A program made the position numbers and the translations under genes. A stretch of DNA of 64,000 nt from NCBI GenBank assembly GCA_031446105.1, contig CP132907.1:434001-498000 (forward strand), read 5' to 3'. This document shows, piece after piece, positions 46,966 through 57,848 of the stretch; the stretch's first letter is position 1, and every line of letters begins with the position of its first letter. Source of the DNA: Arsenophonus sp031446105 (lineage in GTDB: Bacteria; Pseudomonadota; Gammaproteobacteria; Enterobacterales; Enterobacteriaceae). The notes below the pieces were generated by a model. The model was not told the origin of the DNA. It searched no databases and was given only the letters and a program-made list of their open reading frames with translations.

Positions 46966-49654
46966 ATAAAATATTATACCCTTTTTTATAATTAAATTAT
47001 TATTAAAATTTTATTAAAAATAAATATTTACTAAATAAAATAAATTATTTTATATAAATTTCTTTCGATAAAGAAAATATTTTATTGTAAATAAAAAACT
47101 TTATTCATGGAATATTGATACATTATCTAAGAATAAAATATTATTAAAAAAAATGTAAAAAATATCAAAAATAATATAATTTTTAATATTTTAAAGAATG
47201 AAAAAATTTAAAAATATTATATATGATTAGTTTTTTTATAAAAAATGTTTTAATATAAATCTTATAAATAATTACTAATGCAAAAAAAATATTAAATATC
47301 TTGATATAAAATTAAATATATGATTTTTTTAAAAGTAAATTCATACTTTTAAAAAAAACAAAATATATATATAATAACATAAATATTATTTATTTAATTA
47401 AATTTTATTTTTTATCGAATTATTACCGAATACAAACATAAATATTGAAAAAATAAAAAATATTTACAATTAAAAATCAAAAAAATAACCATAAATTCAA
47501 TAAAATTGATATATCAATAATAAAAAAATAGTAAATTTTATATAAAGTTATAAAAAATATTATTTGCTGAAACTAAAAAATATATTAATGAATAAAAAAA
47601 TAAAAATTGTTAATAAAAAGTAAAAATATTATTAAAATATTTTTTATTACAGATATATATTTTTAAATTTCCAAAAACTTAATTTTTTATAAAATTTAAT
47701 GCTTTATCCTTAAATAATATTTCAAAAAAAAATCAATAATATTTTAATATATTAAAATAAAATAATATAAGTTTTATAAGATATTAAAAATTATACAAAA
47801 ATTAAAAAATAATCAATATTTAAAATTTTTTATTAATAAATATCCATAATATAAAAAATAATTCCTTAAAAATTTATAAAATATCTAAATACTTTTCTAA
47901 AAAAAAATAAAAAAATTATATAAATTTTTCCATATACCATATATTAAATATTTATTTTTTATTATTAATTATTATAAATAATAATATAAATTAAAAAAAT
48001 AAATTCAATTATTAATTCGATAATTAAAAAAATATAAATTTATTCTTATATTTATTCTAAATTAATTTTGATTTTAGTTTTTTTATTTACACCAATGTTA
48101 TTAGCTGTTAATATATAGACTTAATATTTCTACATTGTATAAAAAAAATTGATATTAAATATAGATTAATTAAAAATAAAATTAAATAAATATATTTTTA
48201 AATTTTCTTAATAGGTTAATTTTTTTTATTGTTTTATAAATAATAAAAATCCTATAACTGATAAAATTAATAGAAAATCTGTTATATTAATTAAATTAGG
48301 TTAATCATTTTTTAATTATATAAGCTATTTTTTCTTTAACCAATAAATAAAATTATTATTATATATTTTTAATAAAATTTAAAAAAAATAATAAAAATTA
48401 TAGTTAGTGCTTTTACTAATAAAAAATATTTTTAACAAAGATATTTTTTAGAAAACATATTTTTTTATTATTTATAAAATAGTATTACTATATTAACAAT
48501 AATTTTAGATGCTATCATTATAATTTTAATTTTTTTGCGTATAATTTTTTTATTTTTTTAATATTTAATACTCATAATTTCCATCGTTTTAAATTATCAA
48601 AAATATTAAATTTTAAATTTAAACTTAATTATTACAATATTTATTGTAAAAATTTAGATTATTTTAAATAAAATATTAAATGAATTTTTTATTTTTATAA
48701 TTTTTATAACTATTTTATTGTAGTCTTATTATAATATATTTTAACAAAATAACTCTTATCTTAGATATTTTTTTTTATATAGAAAATATGATTTCTTATG
48801 TAATTAAAACTATATATTTTGAAACAAGCAGATGGTTTTTTATTATTTATTTTAATATTTTTTAATAATAAAAGAAAAATTAATATTATAACTTATCGAA
48901 TTATTGTTTCTTTTTTCTATCTTATTTATTTTATTCATTAATTACAATAAAAATTAAAAAAATTTTAATTAATGTTATGTAATATTTTTAATATTATTAA
49001 ATATTTTTTTAATTAAAAAATAAAATAATTTTTTATTTAAATTAATAAAATTTATTTTAATATAAAAAAATAAATAAAATTTTATATTAAAAATTCTATT
49101 AAAAATAAATTTTTTATATAACAATATTTTTAATATAATAAATGAATAAAAAAAATAAAAATTATACTTAATAATATTTTATTTTTATTATTTTTAAAAA
49201 AAATCTGATAAATATTTTATATAACTTAAAATAAATATATCTTTCTGAAAGAAAGATTATTTCTAATTTTATGAATTTCAAATAAAAATAATATTTTATA
49301 TATTAAAAATATAACTCATATTCTTTTATTTAAAGAAATAAAAAAATTATTAATATTTAATATTTATAAAAATCTATAATATTTTATAGAATTTATGAAA
49401 ATAAATATTAATGAAAAATACTAAAATTTCTTATAAAAAATATTTATATTTTTTATAAATTTATGCAAACATAAAAAATATATTTAACTATTAATATAAA
49501 TATAATATATTTTTTATTAAAAATTACACTAATTTATACGCATAAATATATAAATTTTTATGAAAATTTTTAAAAAAAATAATAAAAATATTAATTTTAT
49601 TTTTTTTAATTTATTCTTTAATTTAAAATAAAAAATCATATTAAAAAAAATAAT
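46966..49654. other. 2.7 kb gene desert between aspS and tRNA-Thr
   Basis: The largest spacer in the window. It contains copy 2 of the 46-bp repeat (47201-47246) and a small hairpin with 8-bp arms at 49239-49257 (ATCTTTCT, loop GAA). A short hydrophobic open stretch near 48062-48118 is too small to call. I recognise no gene or RNA. Confidence 0.55.
47201..47246. repeat. Dispersed 46-bp exact repeat, copy 2
   Basis: Identical to 23516-23561 over 46 bp and in the same orientation. It lies about 235 bp upstream of the aspS start in the desert. The flanking sequence is unrelated to that of copy 1, so only the 46-bp unit was copied or conserved. Confidence 0.85.
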
Positions 49655-49730
<76 letters not shown>

Positions 49731-49743
49731 AAACTTAAAAAAT

Positions 49744-49749
49744 ATTATA
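49744..49749 (-). promoter_or_regulatory. Likely -10 box of tRNA-Thr
   Basis: On the minus strand TATAAT ends 13 nt before the first base of tRNA-Thr, the right place for transcription starting a few bases before the mature 5' end. No -35 box of good match and spacing is visible. Confidence 0.4.
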
Positions 49750-49936
49750 ATTATTTTTAAAAATAATTTACACAAAAATTAAAAAACATATTTTATATAA
49801 AATTATAGATAATGTAAAATTAAATGATCACAAAATCTAAATATTTTTTAATTATTTATAGATTTAAAATTAAAATAAATCATTTAAAAATTCTAGAATA
49901 TTTTTTAAAAATGCATATTTATAATGATTTTATGGG

Positions 49937-49982
49937 TATTTTTTATAATCAATAAAATATATTTTATTGATTATAAAAAATA
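49937..49982. repeat. Perfect 46-bp palindrome without spacer
   Basis: Positions 49937-49959 and 49960-49982 are exact reverse complements, giving 23-bp arms and no loop. The centre is AAAATATATTTT and each arm contains one C or G (ATAATCAATAAAAT side). As DNA it could extrude a cruciform; as RNA it could form a hairpin that ends gyrA read-through. Chance is very unlikely even at this base composition. Confidence 0.85.
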
Positions 49983-50580
49983 TATCTTCATCATAAAAAA
50001 ACTATTAAAAATATATAAAAAAATATTTTTATAATAATTTTATATTAAAATAACAAATATAAAAATTTTATAAAATTGAATATATTTTTTTGATTATATT
50101 AATTTATTATTTATTATATTTAATAATATATAAATAATATTTTTGAATATATTACTAATTCTATAAGATTTATAAAAAATATTTATACTATAAAATAATT
50201 TTAATATTTTTATAATTATAAAAAAAATAAAAAATTATGATATTATTTTATTACATATTTTATAATTTTATAAAAAAACTACGCAATACAATTTTTAAAA
50301 AAAACATATAACTAATAAAAATTTCTCACTAAATATTAGTTATTTTTAAAATAAAGCACCATTTAATAAATAATTATTTAATAAAAATAATTAAAATATT
50401 TTTTAAATCTTATAAAATTATTAATCATGAAGAACTATAAATTAAAAATAATAAAAAATTTTTATTAAAATACAATACTTAAAATAATATCTGTTATAAT
50501 TATGGAACATTTTTATGAAATTAATATTAATGTATAATTATCTTAAGTATCTTAAGAAATCATTTATTCTTTTTTTTGAA

Positions 50581-53109
50581 TTATATAGATTCAATAACAC
50601 GTTGTATGTCAACTACATTTTCATTTTCAGTAGTATGTATCAAAGTAACACCATGTGTATTTCTTCCAACAATACTTACTTCTAAAACACGTATTCTAAC
50701 TAAACGCCCAGTATCAGTAATAATCATAACTTGATCTTTTTTATCAACTTCAATTGCTCCAACAACGTGACCATTTCGTTTATTTACCTTAATAGAAATA
50801 ACACCTTGAGTAGCACGTGATTTTATTGGATATTCAATTTTTTCAGTACATTTTCCATAACCATTTTTTGTAATAGTTAAAATATTACCTTTACTACGAG
50901 GAATAATTAATGAAACAACTTTATCACCTGCTTTTAATTTAATACCTACGACACCAGCTGCTGTACGACCCATAGAACGTACAAAATGTTCTTGAAATCG
51001 AACTACTTTACCATTAGCAGAAAAAAGCATAACTTCGTTCTCACCTGTTGTTAAATCTACACCAATAAGTTCATCTCCTGCATTTAAATTAATTGCAATG
51101 ATTCCTGAAGTTCTTGGATGACTAAAATTTTTTAACGAAGTTTTTTTTACTATTCCACTTGCTGTAACCATTAATACATAATGATTTTCATTAAATTCAT
51201 ATACTGGTAAAATTGCTGTAATACGTTCATTTTTTTCTAATGGCAGTAAATTAACGATAGGCTTACCTCGTGCCCCACGATGTGCTTCTGGTAACTGATA
51301 CAATTTTATCCAATAAAGACGACCTCGACTAGAAAAACATAAAATTGTATTATGAGTGTTAGCTATTAATAAAGATTGAATAAAATCCTCTTCTTTAATT
51401 CTAGCTGCTGATTTACCTTTACCACCCCTTTTCTGTGCTTCATAAGAAGATAATGGTTGATATTTTATATATCCTTGATATGATAATGTAACCATGACAT
51501 CTTCTCGATTAATTAAATCTTCAATATTTAAGTTAATACTATTTTTATTAATTTCTGTACGTCGTATATCCAGATATTTTGATTTAACAGCTAATAATTC
51601 TGTTTTGATCACTTTTATTAATTTTTGTGGATTTTTAAGTATATCCAAGAGTAATTCAATCTGTTTTAATAAATTATTATACTCATTTAATATTTTTTTA
51701 TATTCTAAACTCGTTAATTTTTGTAAACGTAAATCAAGAATGGCTTGCGCTTGTATTTCAGTTAAATAATATTGGCTATATTTTATACCATATTTAATAT
51801 CTATTACTTTTTTTATGTTATTCTGATTATTTATGTTTGCTAATATCGAAGAAAGATCACCTAATTTCCATGGAGTTTGCATTAAAACTAATTTTGCATT
51901 ATGAGAATTCAATGCCTCTTGAATAAGAGGAATCATCACATTAATATTGACCAAAGCTACTGATAGCGCTTCTAATATATGAGCGCGTTCGCGCGCTTTA
52001 CGTAATTCAAATATCGTCCTTCTAGTTACTACTTCTCTGCGATGCCGAATAAAAGATCCAATAATTTCTTTTAAATTTAAAAGCTTAGGTTGAGAATCAC
52101 ATAAGGCAACCATATTAATACCAAATGAAACTTGAAGTTGTGTAAGAGAATATAAATTATTAAGTACAATTTCTGCTACTGCATCTTGTTTTATTTCAAT
52201 AACAATACGCATACCATCTTTATCAGATTCATCGCGTAATGTACTAATTCCATCAATACGTTTATCTTTAATCAATTCAGCAATTTTCTCAATTAAACGA
52301 GCCTTATTAACCTGATAAGGAAGTTCACTCACAATAATAGCATTACGTCCAATAGTATTAATTTCAATATTAGTTCGACCACGTATACAAATTGTACCAC
52401 GACCTTTTTTATAGGCATCTATAATACCGGAATGACCATTAATAATTCCTGAAGTAGGAAAATCAGGACCAGGTATATATTTTAATAATTGTTCAATAGT
52501 GATTTGTTCATCATCAATATACGCTAAACAACCATCAATTACTTCACTAATATTATGCGGTGGAATATTAGTAGCCATCCCAACTGCAATACCTGAAGAA
52601 CCATTAATTAATAAATTTGGAATACGAGTAGGCATAACATCAGGGATTTCCTCTGTTCCATCATAATTAGGAACAAAATTTACTGTCTCTTTATCTAAAT
52701 CTTCTAATAATTCATGTACAATTTTTGCCATACGTACTTCAGTATAACGCATTGCAGCAGGCGAATCACCATCAACAGAACCAAAATTTCCTTGTCCATC
52801 AATTAACGGATAACGCATAGAAAATGATTGTGCAAGACGCACTATAGCATCATAAACAGCACTATCTCCATGAGGATGATATTTACCAATAACGTCACCA
52901 ACTATACGAGCTGATTTTTTATAAGGTTTATTCCAATGATTACCTAAAAAATGCATTGCATATAATACACGACGATGCACTGGTTTTAATCCATCTCGTA
53001 CATCTGGAAGAGCACGACCAACAATTACAGACATCGCATAATCTAAATAAGAATCTTTGAGCTCTTCTTCAAGATTAATTGTCATAATTTCTCTTACTTT
53101 CTCACCCAT
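50581..53109 (-). CDS. gyrA: DNA gyrase subunit A
   Basis: Breakage-reunion subunit of type II topoisomerase. It has 842 residues against 875 in E. coli. The N terminus aligns without gaps, with the quinolone-region HPHGDSAVYD (Ser83, Asp87) and the catalytic Tyr122 in AAMRYTEVRM. The GyrA box RGGKGK, needed for DNA wrapping, is present, followed by a six-repeat beta-pinwheel. The protein ends at VVDIQRVIESI, so the acidic C-terminal tail of about 34 residues seen in E. coli is missing. The ribosome binding region AAAGGATTCATG is strong. Confidence 0.98.
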   Translation of the reverse strand: MGEKVREIMTINLEEELKDSYLDYAMSVIVGRALPDVRDGLKPVHRRVLYAMHFLGNHWNKPYKKSARIVGDVIGKYHPHGDSAVYDAIVRLAQSFSMRYPLIDGQGNFGSVDGDSPAAMRYTEVRMAKIVHELLEDLDKETVNFVPNYDGTEEIPDVMPTRIPNLLINGSSGIAVGMATNIPPHNISEVIDGCLAYIDDEQITIEQLLKYIPGPDFPTSGIINGHSGIIDAYKKGRGTICIRGRTNIEINTIGRNAIIVSELPYQVNKARLIEKIAELIKDKRIDGISTLRDESDKDGMRIVIEIKQDAVAEIVLNNLYSLTQLQVSFGINMVALCDSQPKLLNLKEIIGSFIRHRREVVTRRTIFELRKARERAHILEALSVALVNINVMIPLIQEALNSHNAKLVLMQTPWKLGDLSSILANINNQNNIKKVIDIKYGIKYSQYYLTEIQAQAILDLRLQKLTSLEYKKILNEYNNLLKQIELLLDILKNPQKLIKVIKTELLAVKSKYLDIRRTEINKNSINLNIEDLINREDVMVTLSYQGYIKYQPLSSYEAQKRGGKGKSAARIKEEDFIQSLLIANTHNTILCFSSRGRLYWIKLYQLPEAHRGARGKPIVNLLPLEKNERITAILPVYEFNENHYVLMVTASGIVKKTSLKNFSHPRTSGIIAINLNAGDELIGVDLTTGENEVMLFSANGKVVRFQEHFVRSMGRTAAGVVGIKLKAGDKVVSLIIPRSKGNILTITKNGYGKCTEKIEYPIKSRATQGVISIKVNKRNGHVVGAIEVDKKDQVMIITDTGRLVRIRVLEVSIVGRNTHGVTLIHTTENENVVDIQRVIESI

Positions 53110-53264
53110 GAATCCTTTATCCTTTCTTTTCCTTTATTAAAACATAATATCATACTATAAAGGCACAAATTTATAAAATTAAAAATATTAATAAATTTGT
53201 GTATAAAAAATAAAAAATTAAATAAAATAAATAATTAATTTAGGAAATTAAAAATAACTATATT

Positions 53265-53984
53265 ATGAAAAATAAAAAATATTCCGGAAAAAAAAATATT
53301 GATTATAATGAAATTAAAAAATTTAGTTCTATAGCATTTCAATGGTGGGATAATAAATTACCTTTACATCAAATTAATCCATTACGTTTAAACTATATAT
53401 TAAAAAATACAAATGGAATTTTTGAAAAAAAAGTACTTGATATAGGATGTGGAGGGGGTATCTTATCAGAAAGTATGTATAAAGAAGGAGCAATTGTTAC
53501 AGGAATTGACATAACACCTCAAATGATTAAAACCGCTAAATTACATGCATTAAAAAATAAAATGAAAATTCAATATGTGCAAGAAACAGCTGAAAAACAT
53601 GCAAAAAAAAAACCAAAAAGTTATGATATAATAACTTGCATGGAAATACTGGAACATGTTCCTTATCCAGAATCAATAATTAAAGCTTGCGAAAAATTAG
53701 TCAAAAATGACGGACATGTATTTTTTTCTACTATTAATCGTAATAAAAAATCATGGTTATTTGCGATTATTGCTGCTGAATACATTTTAAATATTGTTCC
53801 TAAAGGAACACATAACATAAAAAAATTTATTCAACCTTCTGAATTACTCAACTGGATAGATAAAACTTCTTTAAAAGAAGAAAACATCATAGGATTAAAC
53901 TATAATCCATTTATTAATAAATTTTATTTAGGAGAAAATATTGATATAAATTATATTTTACATGCATCAAAACAAAATATATAA
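53265..53984 (+). CDS. ubiG: Ubiquinone biosynthesis O-methyltransferase UbiG
   Basis: SAM-dependent methyltransferase acting at two O-methylation steps of ubiquinone synthesis. It has 239 residues (E. coli 240). SAM motif I is VLDIGCGGGILSESM. FQWWDNKLPLHQINPLRL, CMEILEHVPYPESII and VFFSTINRN are typical. It is divergent from gyrA and followed by nrdA, as in E. coli except that yfaL is absent. With ubiH it implies a functional ubiquinone pathway. Confidence 0.97.
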   Translation: MKNKKYSGKKNIDYNEIKKFSSIAFQWWDNKLPLHQINPLRLNYILKNTNGIFEKKVLDIGCGGGILSESMYKEGAIVTGIDITPQMIKTAKLHALKNKMKIQYVQETAEKHAKKKPKSYDIITCMEILEHVPYPESIIKACEKLVKNDGHVFFSTINRNKKSWLFAIIAAEYILNIVPKGTHNIKKFIQPSELLNWIDKTSLKEENIIGLNYNPFINKFYLGENIDINYILHASKQNI

Positions 53985-54135
53985 GAATATTATAAAACTT
54001 TTTTATAACTTGATAAAATTTAAAAATTAAATTATATTATAAATTCAAAAAAATACAAAACATAATATTTTTTTAAAAATTTAAATATTATTTATAATAC
54101 AAATCCCTAACCTTATAGGTATAATATCTACTAAT

Positions 54136-56427
54136 ATGCAAGAAAGTCTTTTAGTAACAAAACGCAATGGTAATAAAGAACCAATTAATCTAGATAAAAT
54201 TCATAAAGTTATCACTTGGGCTTCTGAAAATTTAAAAGATGTATCTGTCTCACAAGTAGAGTTAAACTCACAAATTCAATTTTATAACGGAATAAAAACT
54301 TCTGATATTCATGAAACAATAATTAAAGCAGCAGCAGATCTTATTTCCTCTAATACACCTGATTATCAATACCTTGCAGCTAGATTAGCAATTTTTCACT
54401 TACGTAAAAAAGCTTATGGGAAATTTGAACCTCCTAAATTATATCAACATGTAAAAAAAATGGTTAATATAGGAAAATATGATCAACATTTATTAACAGA
54501 TTATTCAGAAAAAGAATTTAATACACTTGATAATTTTCTAGATCATTGGCGTGATATGAATTTTTCTTATGCCGCAGTTAAACAATTAGAAGGAAAATAT
54601 TTATTACAAAATCGAATCAATGGACAAATTTACGAAAGTCCACAATTTATGTATATTCTTATTGCAGCTTGCCTTTTTGCAGAATATCCAACAAAAATAA
54701 GATTACATTATATTCATCTTTTTTATGATGCTATTTCAACTTTTAAAATTTCACTACCAACTCCTATTATGGCAGGAGTACGTACCCCGACTAGACAATT
54801 TAGTTCTTGTGTACTAATTGAATGTAACGATACTATTAATTCTATTAATGCAACAACAAGTGCTATTATTAAATATGTTTCTCAACGTGCAGGCATTGGT
54901 ATTAATGCAGGAAATATTCGTGCATTAGGTAGTCCTATTCGTAAAGGAGAGGCATTTCATACAGGCTGTATTCCTTTTTATAAACTTTTTCAAAGTGCCG
55001 TAAAATCATGCTCTCAAGGCGGAGTACGTGGCGGGGCCGCTACATTATTTTATCCACTTTGGCATTTAGAAATTGAAAGTTTACTAGTATTAAAAAACAA
55101 TCGTGGTGTTGAAAATAATCGCGTACGTCATCTTGATTATGCTGTGCAAATAAATAAATTAATGTATGAGCGTCTTATAAAAAATAAAGAAATTACACTA
55201 TTTAGTCCGTCCGATGTTCCCGGATTATATCAAGCATTTTTTAATGATCAAAATGAATTTGAACGTTTATACTTAAAATATGAAGGAAACTCAAAAATAC
55301 GTCAAAAACGCATTAAAGCCATTAATTTGTTTTCCTGCATGATGCAAGAACGCGCATCAACTGGACGGATATATATACAGAATGTCGACCACTGTAATAT
55401 GCATACTGCATTTAATCCTAAATTGGCACCTATTCGTCAATCCAATCTTTGCATGGAAATTCTTTTACCAACCAACCCTTTAAATGATATTAAAGATATA
55501 AAAGGTGAAATTGCACTCTGCACTCTTTCTGCTTTTAATTTAGGTATGATTAAATCATTAAATGAACTTGAAAAATTATCAGTATTAATAGTAAGAGCAT
55601 TAGATGCATTATTGGATTATCAAAAATATCCTGTTCTTGCGGCTAAAAAAGCTTCTATGAACCGCCGTACTTTAGGTATAGGTGTTATTAATTACGCTTA
55701 TTATTTAGCAAAAAATAAAGTACGTTATTCTGATGGTAGTGCCAATAAATTAACTCATAAAACTTTTGAAGCGATGCAATATTACTTATTAAAAGCATCA
55801 AATGAACTAGCAAAAGAAAAAGGACATTGTCCGCTATTTTGTGATACCACTTATGCTAAAGGTATTTTACCTATTGATACTTATAAAAAATCATTAGATA
55901 AATTAATATTAGAACCACTACATTATGATTGGGAAACCTTAAGAATTAATATCAAAAAATATGGATTACGTAATTCTACACTTTCTGCATTAATGCCATC
56001 AGAAACTTCTTCACAAATATCAAATGCCACTAATGGAATTGAACCACCAAGAGGTTATATTAGTATTAAAGAATCTAAAGATGGGATCTTACGACAAGTA
56101 GTTCCTGAATATAATAATTTAAAAAATAATTATGAATTATTATGGCAAATGCCTAATAATATTGGTTACTTACAACTCGTAGGTATTATGCAAAAATTTA
56201 TTGATCAATCTATCTCTGCCAATACTAATTATGATCCAACTCGTTTTCCTAATAAAAAAGTTCCTATGAACCAATTAATAAAAGATTTATTAATAGCTTA
56301 TAAATATGGTATAAAAACACTTTATTACCATAATACACGTGATGGTTCAGACGATTTTCATGGAGATCTTAAAAAGACGATTGAGTTTCTTGAAAATAAT
56401 TGTAATAGTGGAAGTTGTAAAATATAG
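54136..56427 (+). CDS. nrdA: Class Ia ribonucleotide reductase alpha subunit NrdA
   Basis: Large subunit that reduces ribonucleoside diphosphates. It has 763 residues (E. coli 761). The N-terminal ATP cone (LLVTKRNGNKEPINLDKI) is present. Catalytic residues are in FSSCVLIEC, RQSNLCMEI and IALCTLSAFNLG. The redox pair is C756 and C761 (NCNSGSCKI) at the C terminus. A TATAAT lies about 12 nt before the start. I see no NrdR box of good match upstream. nrdB follows after 12 bp. Confidence 0.98.
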   Translation: MQESLLVTKRNGNKEPINLDKIHKVITWASENLKDVSVSQVELNSQIQFYNGIKTSDIHETIIKAAADLISSNTPDYQYLAARLAIFHLRKKAYGKFEPPKLYQHVKKMVNIGKYDQHLLTDYSEKEFNTLDNFLDHWRDMNFSYAAVKQLEGKYLLQNRINGQIYESPQFMYILIAACLFAEYPTKIRLHYIHLFYDAISTFKISLPTPIMAGVRTPTRQFSSCVLIECNDTINSINATTSAIIKYVSQRAGIGINAGNIRALGSPIRKGEAFHTGCIPFYKLFQSAVKSCSQGGVRGGAATLFYPLWHLEIESLLVLKNNRGVENNRVRHLDYAVQINKLMYERLIKNKEITLFSPSDVPGLYQAFFNDQNEFERLYLKYEGNSKIRQKRIKAINLFSCMMQERASTGRIYIQNVDHCNMHTAFNPKLAPIRQSNLCMEILLPTNPLNDIKDIKGEIALCTLSAFNLGMIKSLNELEKLSVLIVRALDALLDYQKYPVLAAKKASMNRRTLGIGVINYAYYLAKNKVRYSDGSANKLTHKTFEAMQYYLLKASNELAKEKGHCPLFCDTTYAKGILPIDTYKKSLDKLILEPLHYDWETLRINIKKYGLRNSTLSALMPSETSSQISNATNGIEPPRGYISIKESKDGILRQVVPEYNNLKNNYELLWQMPNNIGYLQLVGIMQKFIDQSISANTNYDPTRFPNKKVPMNQLIKDLLIAYKYGIKTLYYHNTRDGSDDFHGDLKKTIEFLENNCNSGSCKI

Positions 56428-56439
56428 AAGGAAAATAAC

Positions 56440-57576
56440 TTGAAATATCAATATACAACATTTTCACAAAAAAAAAATAACCAATTAAAAGAACCTATGT
56501 TTTTTGGTCAACCTGTTAATATTGTACGATATGACCAACAAAAATATCCAATTTTTGAAAAATTAATTGAAAAACAACTATCCTTTTTTTGGCGTCCAGA
56601 AGAAATAGATGTTTCTCGTGATCGAATTGATTACCAATCACTACCTGAGCATGAAAAACATATTTTTATTAGTAATTTAAAATATCAAACATTATTAGAT
56701 TCTATTCAAGGAAGAAGTCCTAATGTTGCATTACTACCGCTTATTTCTATCCCAGAATTAGAAACATGGATAGAAACCTGGTCATTTTCAGAAACTATTC
56801 ATTCTCGCTCGTATACCCATATTATTCGTAATATCGTAAATGACCCATCAAGTATTTTTGATGATATAATTACTAATAATGAAATTTTAAAACGTGCAAA
56901 AGATATTTCTGTTTATTACGATAATTTAATAAAAATGACCAGTTATTACCATATGTTAGGCGAAAACCAACACAATATTAATGGTAAAAAGATTTTTATT
57001 ACTTTACATGATTTAAAAAAACAACTTTATTTATGCTTAATGAGCGCAAATGCATTAGAAGCTATTCGTTTTTATGTAAGTTTTGCATGTTCATTTGCTT
57101 TTGCTGAACGTGAATTAATGGAAGGTAATGCAAAAATTATCAAACTAATCGCTCGCGATGAAGCATTACATTTAACTGGTACTCAACATATTTTAAATCT
57201 TATGCGTTCAGGTAAAGATGATCCTGAAATGTTTTATATTGCAAAAGAATGTGAAGAAGAATGCTATGAATTATTTACAAAAACAGCAAAACAAGAAAAA
57301 GCATGGGCTGACTATTTATTTTCTGGCGGTTCTATGATTGGTCTTAATAAAGATATATTATGTCAATATATTGAATATATTACGAATATTAGAATGCAAG
57401 TAGTTGGACTAAAATTACCATTTCAAAAACGTTCTAATCCTATTCCTTGGATTAATACCTGGTTAATGTCTGATAACGTACAAGTAGCACCACAAGAAGT
57501 AGAAATAACTTCCTATTTAGTAGGACAAATTGATTCTCAAATAGATATCAACGAATTATATAATTTTGAATTGTAA
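56440..57576 (+). CDS. nrdB: Class Ia ribonucleotide reductase beta subunit NrdB
   Basis: Small subunit carrying the diiron centre and tyrosyl radical. It has 378 residues (E. coli 376). Iron ligands and radical tyrosine are in SETIHSRSYTH (E117, H120, Y124) and LIARDEALHLTGTQH. The C-terminal peptide that docks on NrdA is present. The start is a TTG at 56440 with AAGGA about 8 nt upstream. It gives MKYQYTTFSQKKNNQLKEPM, matching E. coli MAYTTFSQTKNDQLKEPM. No ATG is available nearby in frame. Confidence 0.96.
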   Translation: MKYQYTTFSQKKNNQLKEPMFFGQPVNIVRYDQQKYPIFEKLIEKQLSFFWRPEEIDVSRDRIDYQSLPEHEKHIFISNLKYQTLLDSIQGRSPNVALLPLISIPELETWIETWSFSETIHSRSYTHIIRNIVNDPSSIFDDIITNNEILKRAKDISVYYDNLIKMTSYYHMLGENQHNINGKKIFITLHDLKKQLYLCLMSANALEAIRFYVSFACSFAFAERELMEGNAKIIKLIARDEALHLTGTQHILNLMRSGKDDPEMFYIAKECEEECYELFTKTAKQEKAWADYLFSGGSMIGLNKDILCQYIEYITNIRMQVVGLKLPFQKRSNPIPWINTWLMSDNVQVAPQEVEITSYLVGQIDSQIDINELYNFEL

Positions 57577-57581
57577 AAAAT

Positions 57582-57848
57582 ATGAAAAAGCATAAAATTT
57601 TTGTTCTTTATAAACAAAAAATAAAAATTTTATTCTGCGATAAAAATCACGATAGCATTCTTGATACACTTGAAAAAAACAATATTTATATTAACTTTCA
57701 ATGTCGAAAAGCATTTTGTGGTATTTGTCGCATTTATCTAAAAAATGGGAAAATAAAATATCATAATATACCTATTGCATTTATTGATAATCATGAAATA
57801 CTACCTTGTAGTTGTCAACCAGTAACTGATATTTTTATTATTATATAA
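57582..57848 (+). CDS. yfaE: 2Fe-2S ferredoxin-like protein YfaE
   Basis: Small ferredoxin that reduces the NrdB diiron centre to maintain the cofactor. It has 88 residues (E. coli 84). The cluster cysteines are C41, C46 and C49 (CRKAFCGIC) and one in LPCSCQP (C76). It begins 5 bp after nrdB, completing the nrdA-nrdB-yfaE operon. Confidence 0.95.
   Translation: MKKHKIFVLYKQKIKILFCDKNHDSILDTLEKNNIYINFQCRKAFCGICRIYLKNGKIKYHNIPIAFIDNHEILPCSCQPVTDIFIII

Larger units (their letters stand above)
49731..50580. other. Spacer between tRNA-Thr and gyrA containing a long palindrome
   Basis: The 850 bp lie downstream of gyrA and upstream of tRNA-Thr, both on the minus strand. They hold the tRNA -10 box and the 46-bp palindrome at 49937-49982. 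No gene is visible. Confidence 0.5.

Noticed and set aside
48062..48118. Short hydrophobic open stretch (LILILVFLFTPMLLAV) in the aspS-tRNA desert
   Set aside because: Only about 18 codons; such runs are expected in T-rich DNA.
54060..54135. NrdR or DnaA boxes upstream of nrdA
   Set aside because: CCCTAACCTTATAGG stands out by composition, but it matches neither the NrdR palindrome nor the DnaA 9-mer well.
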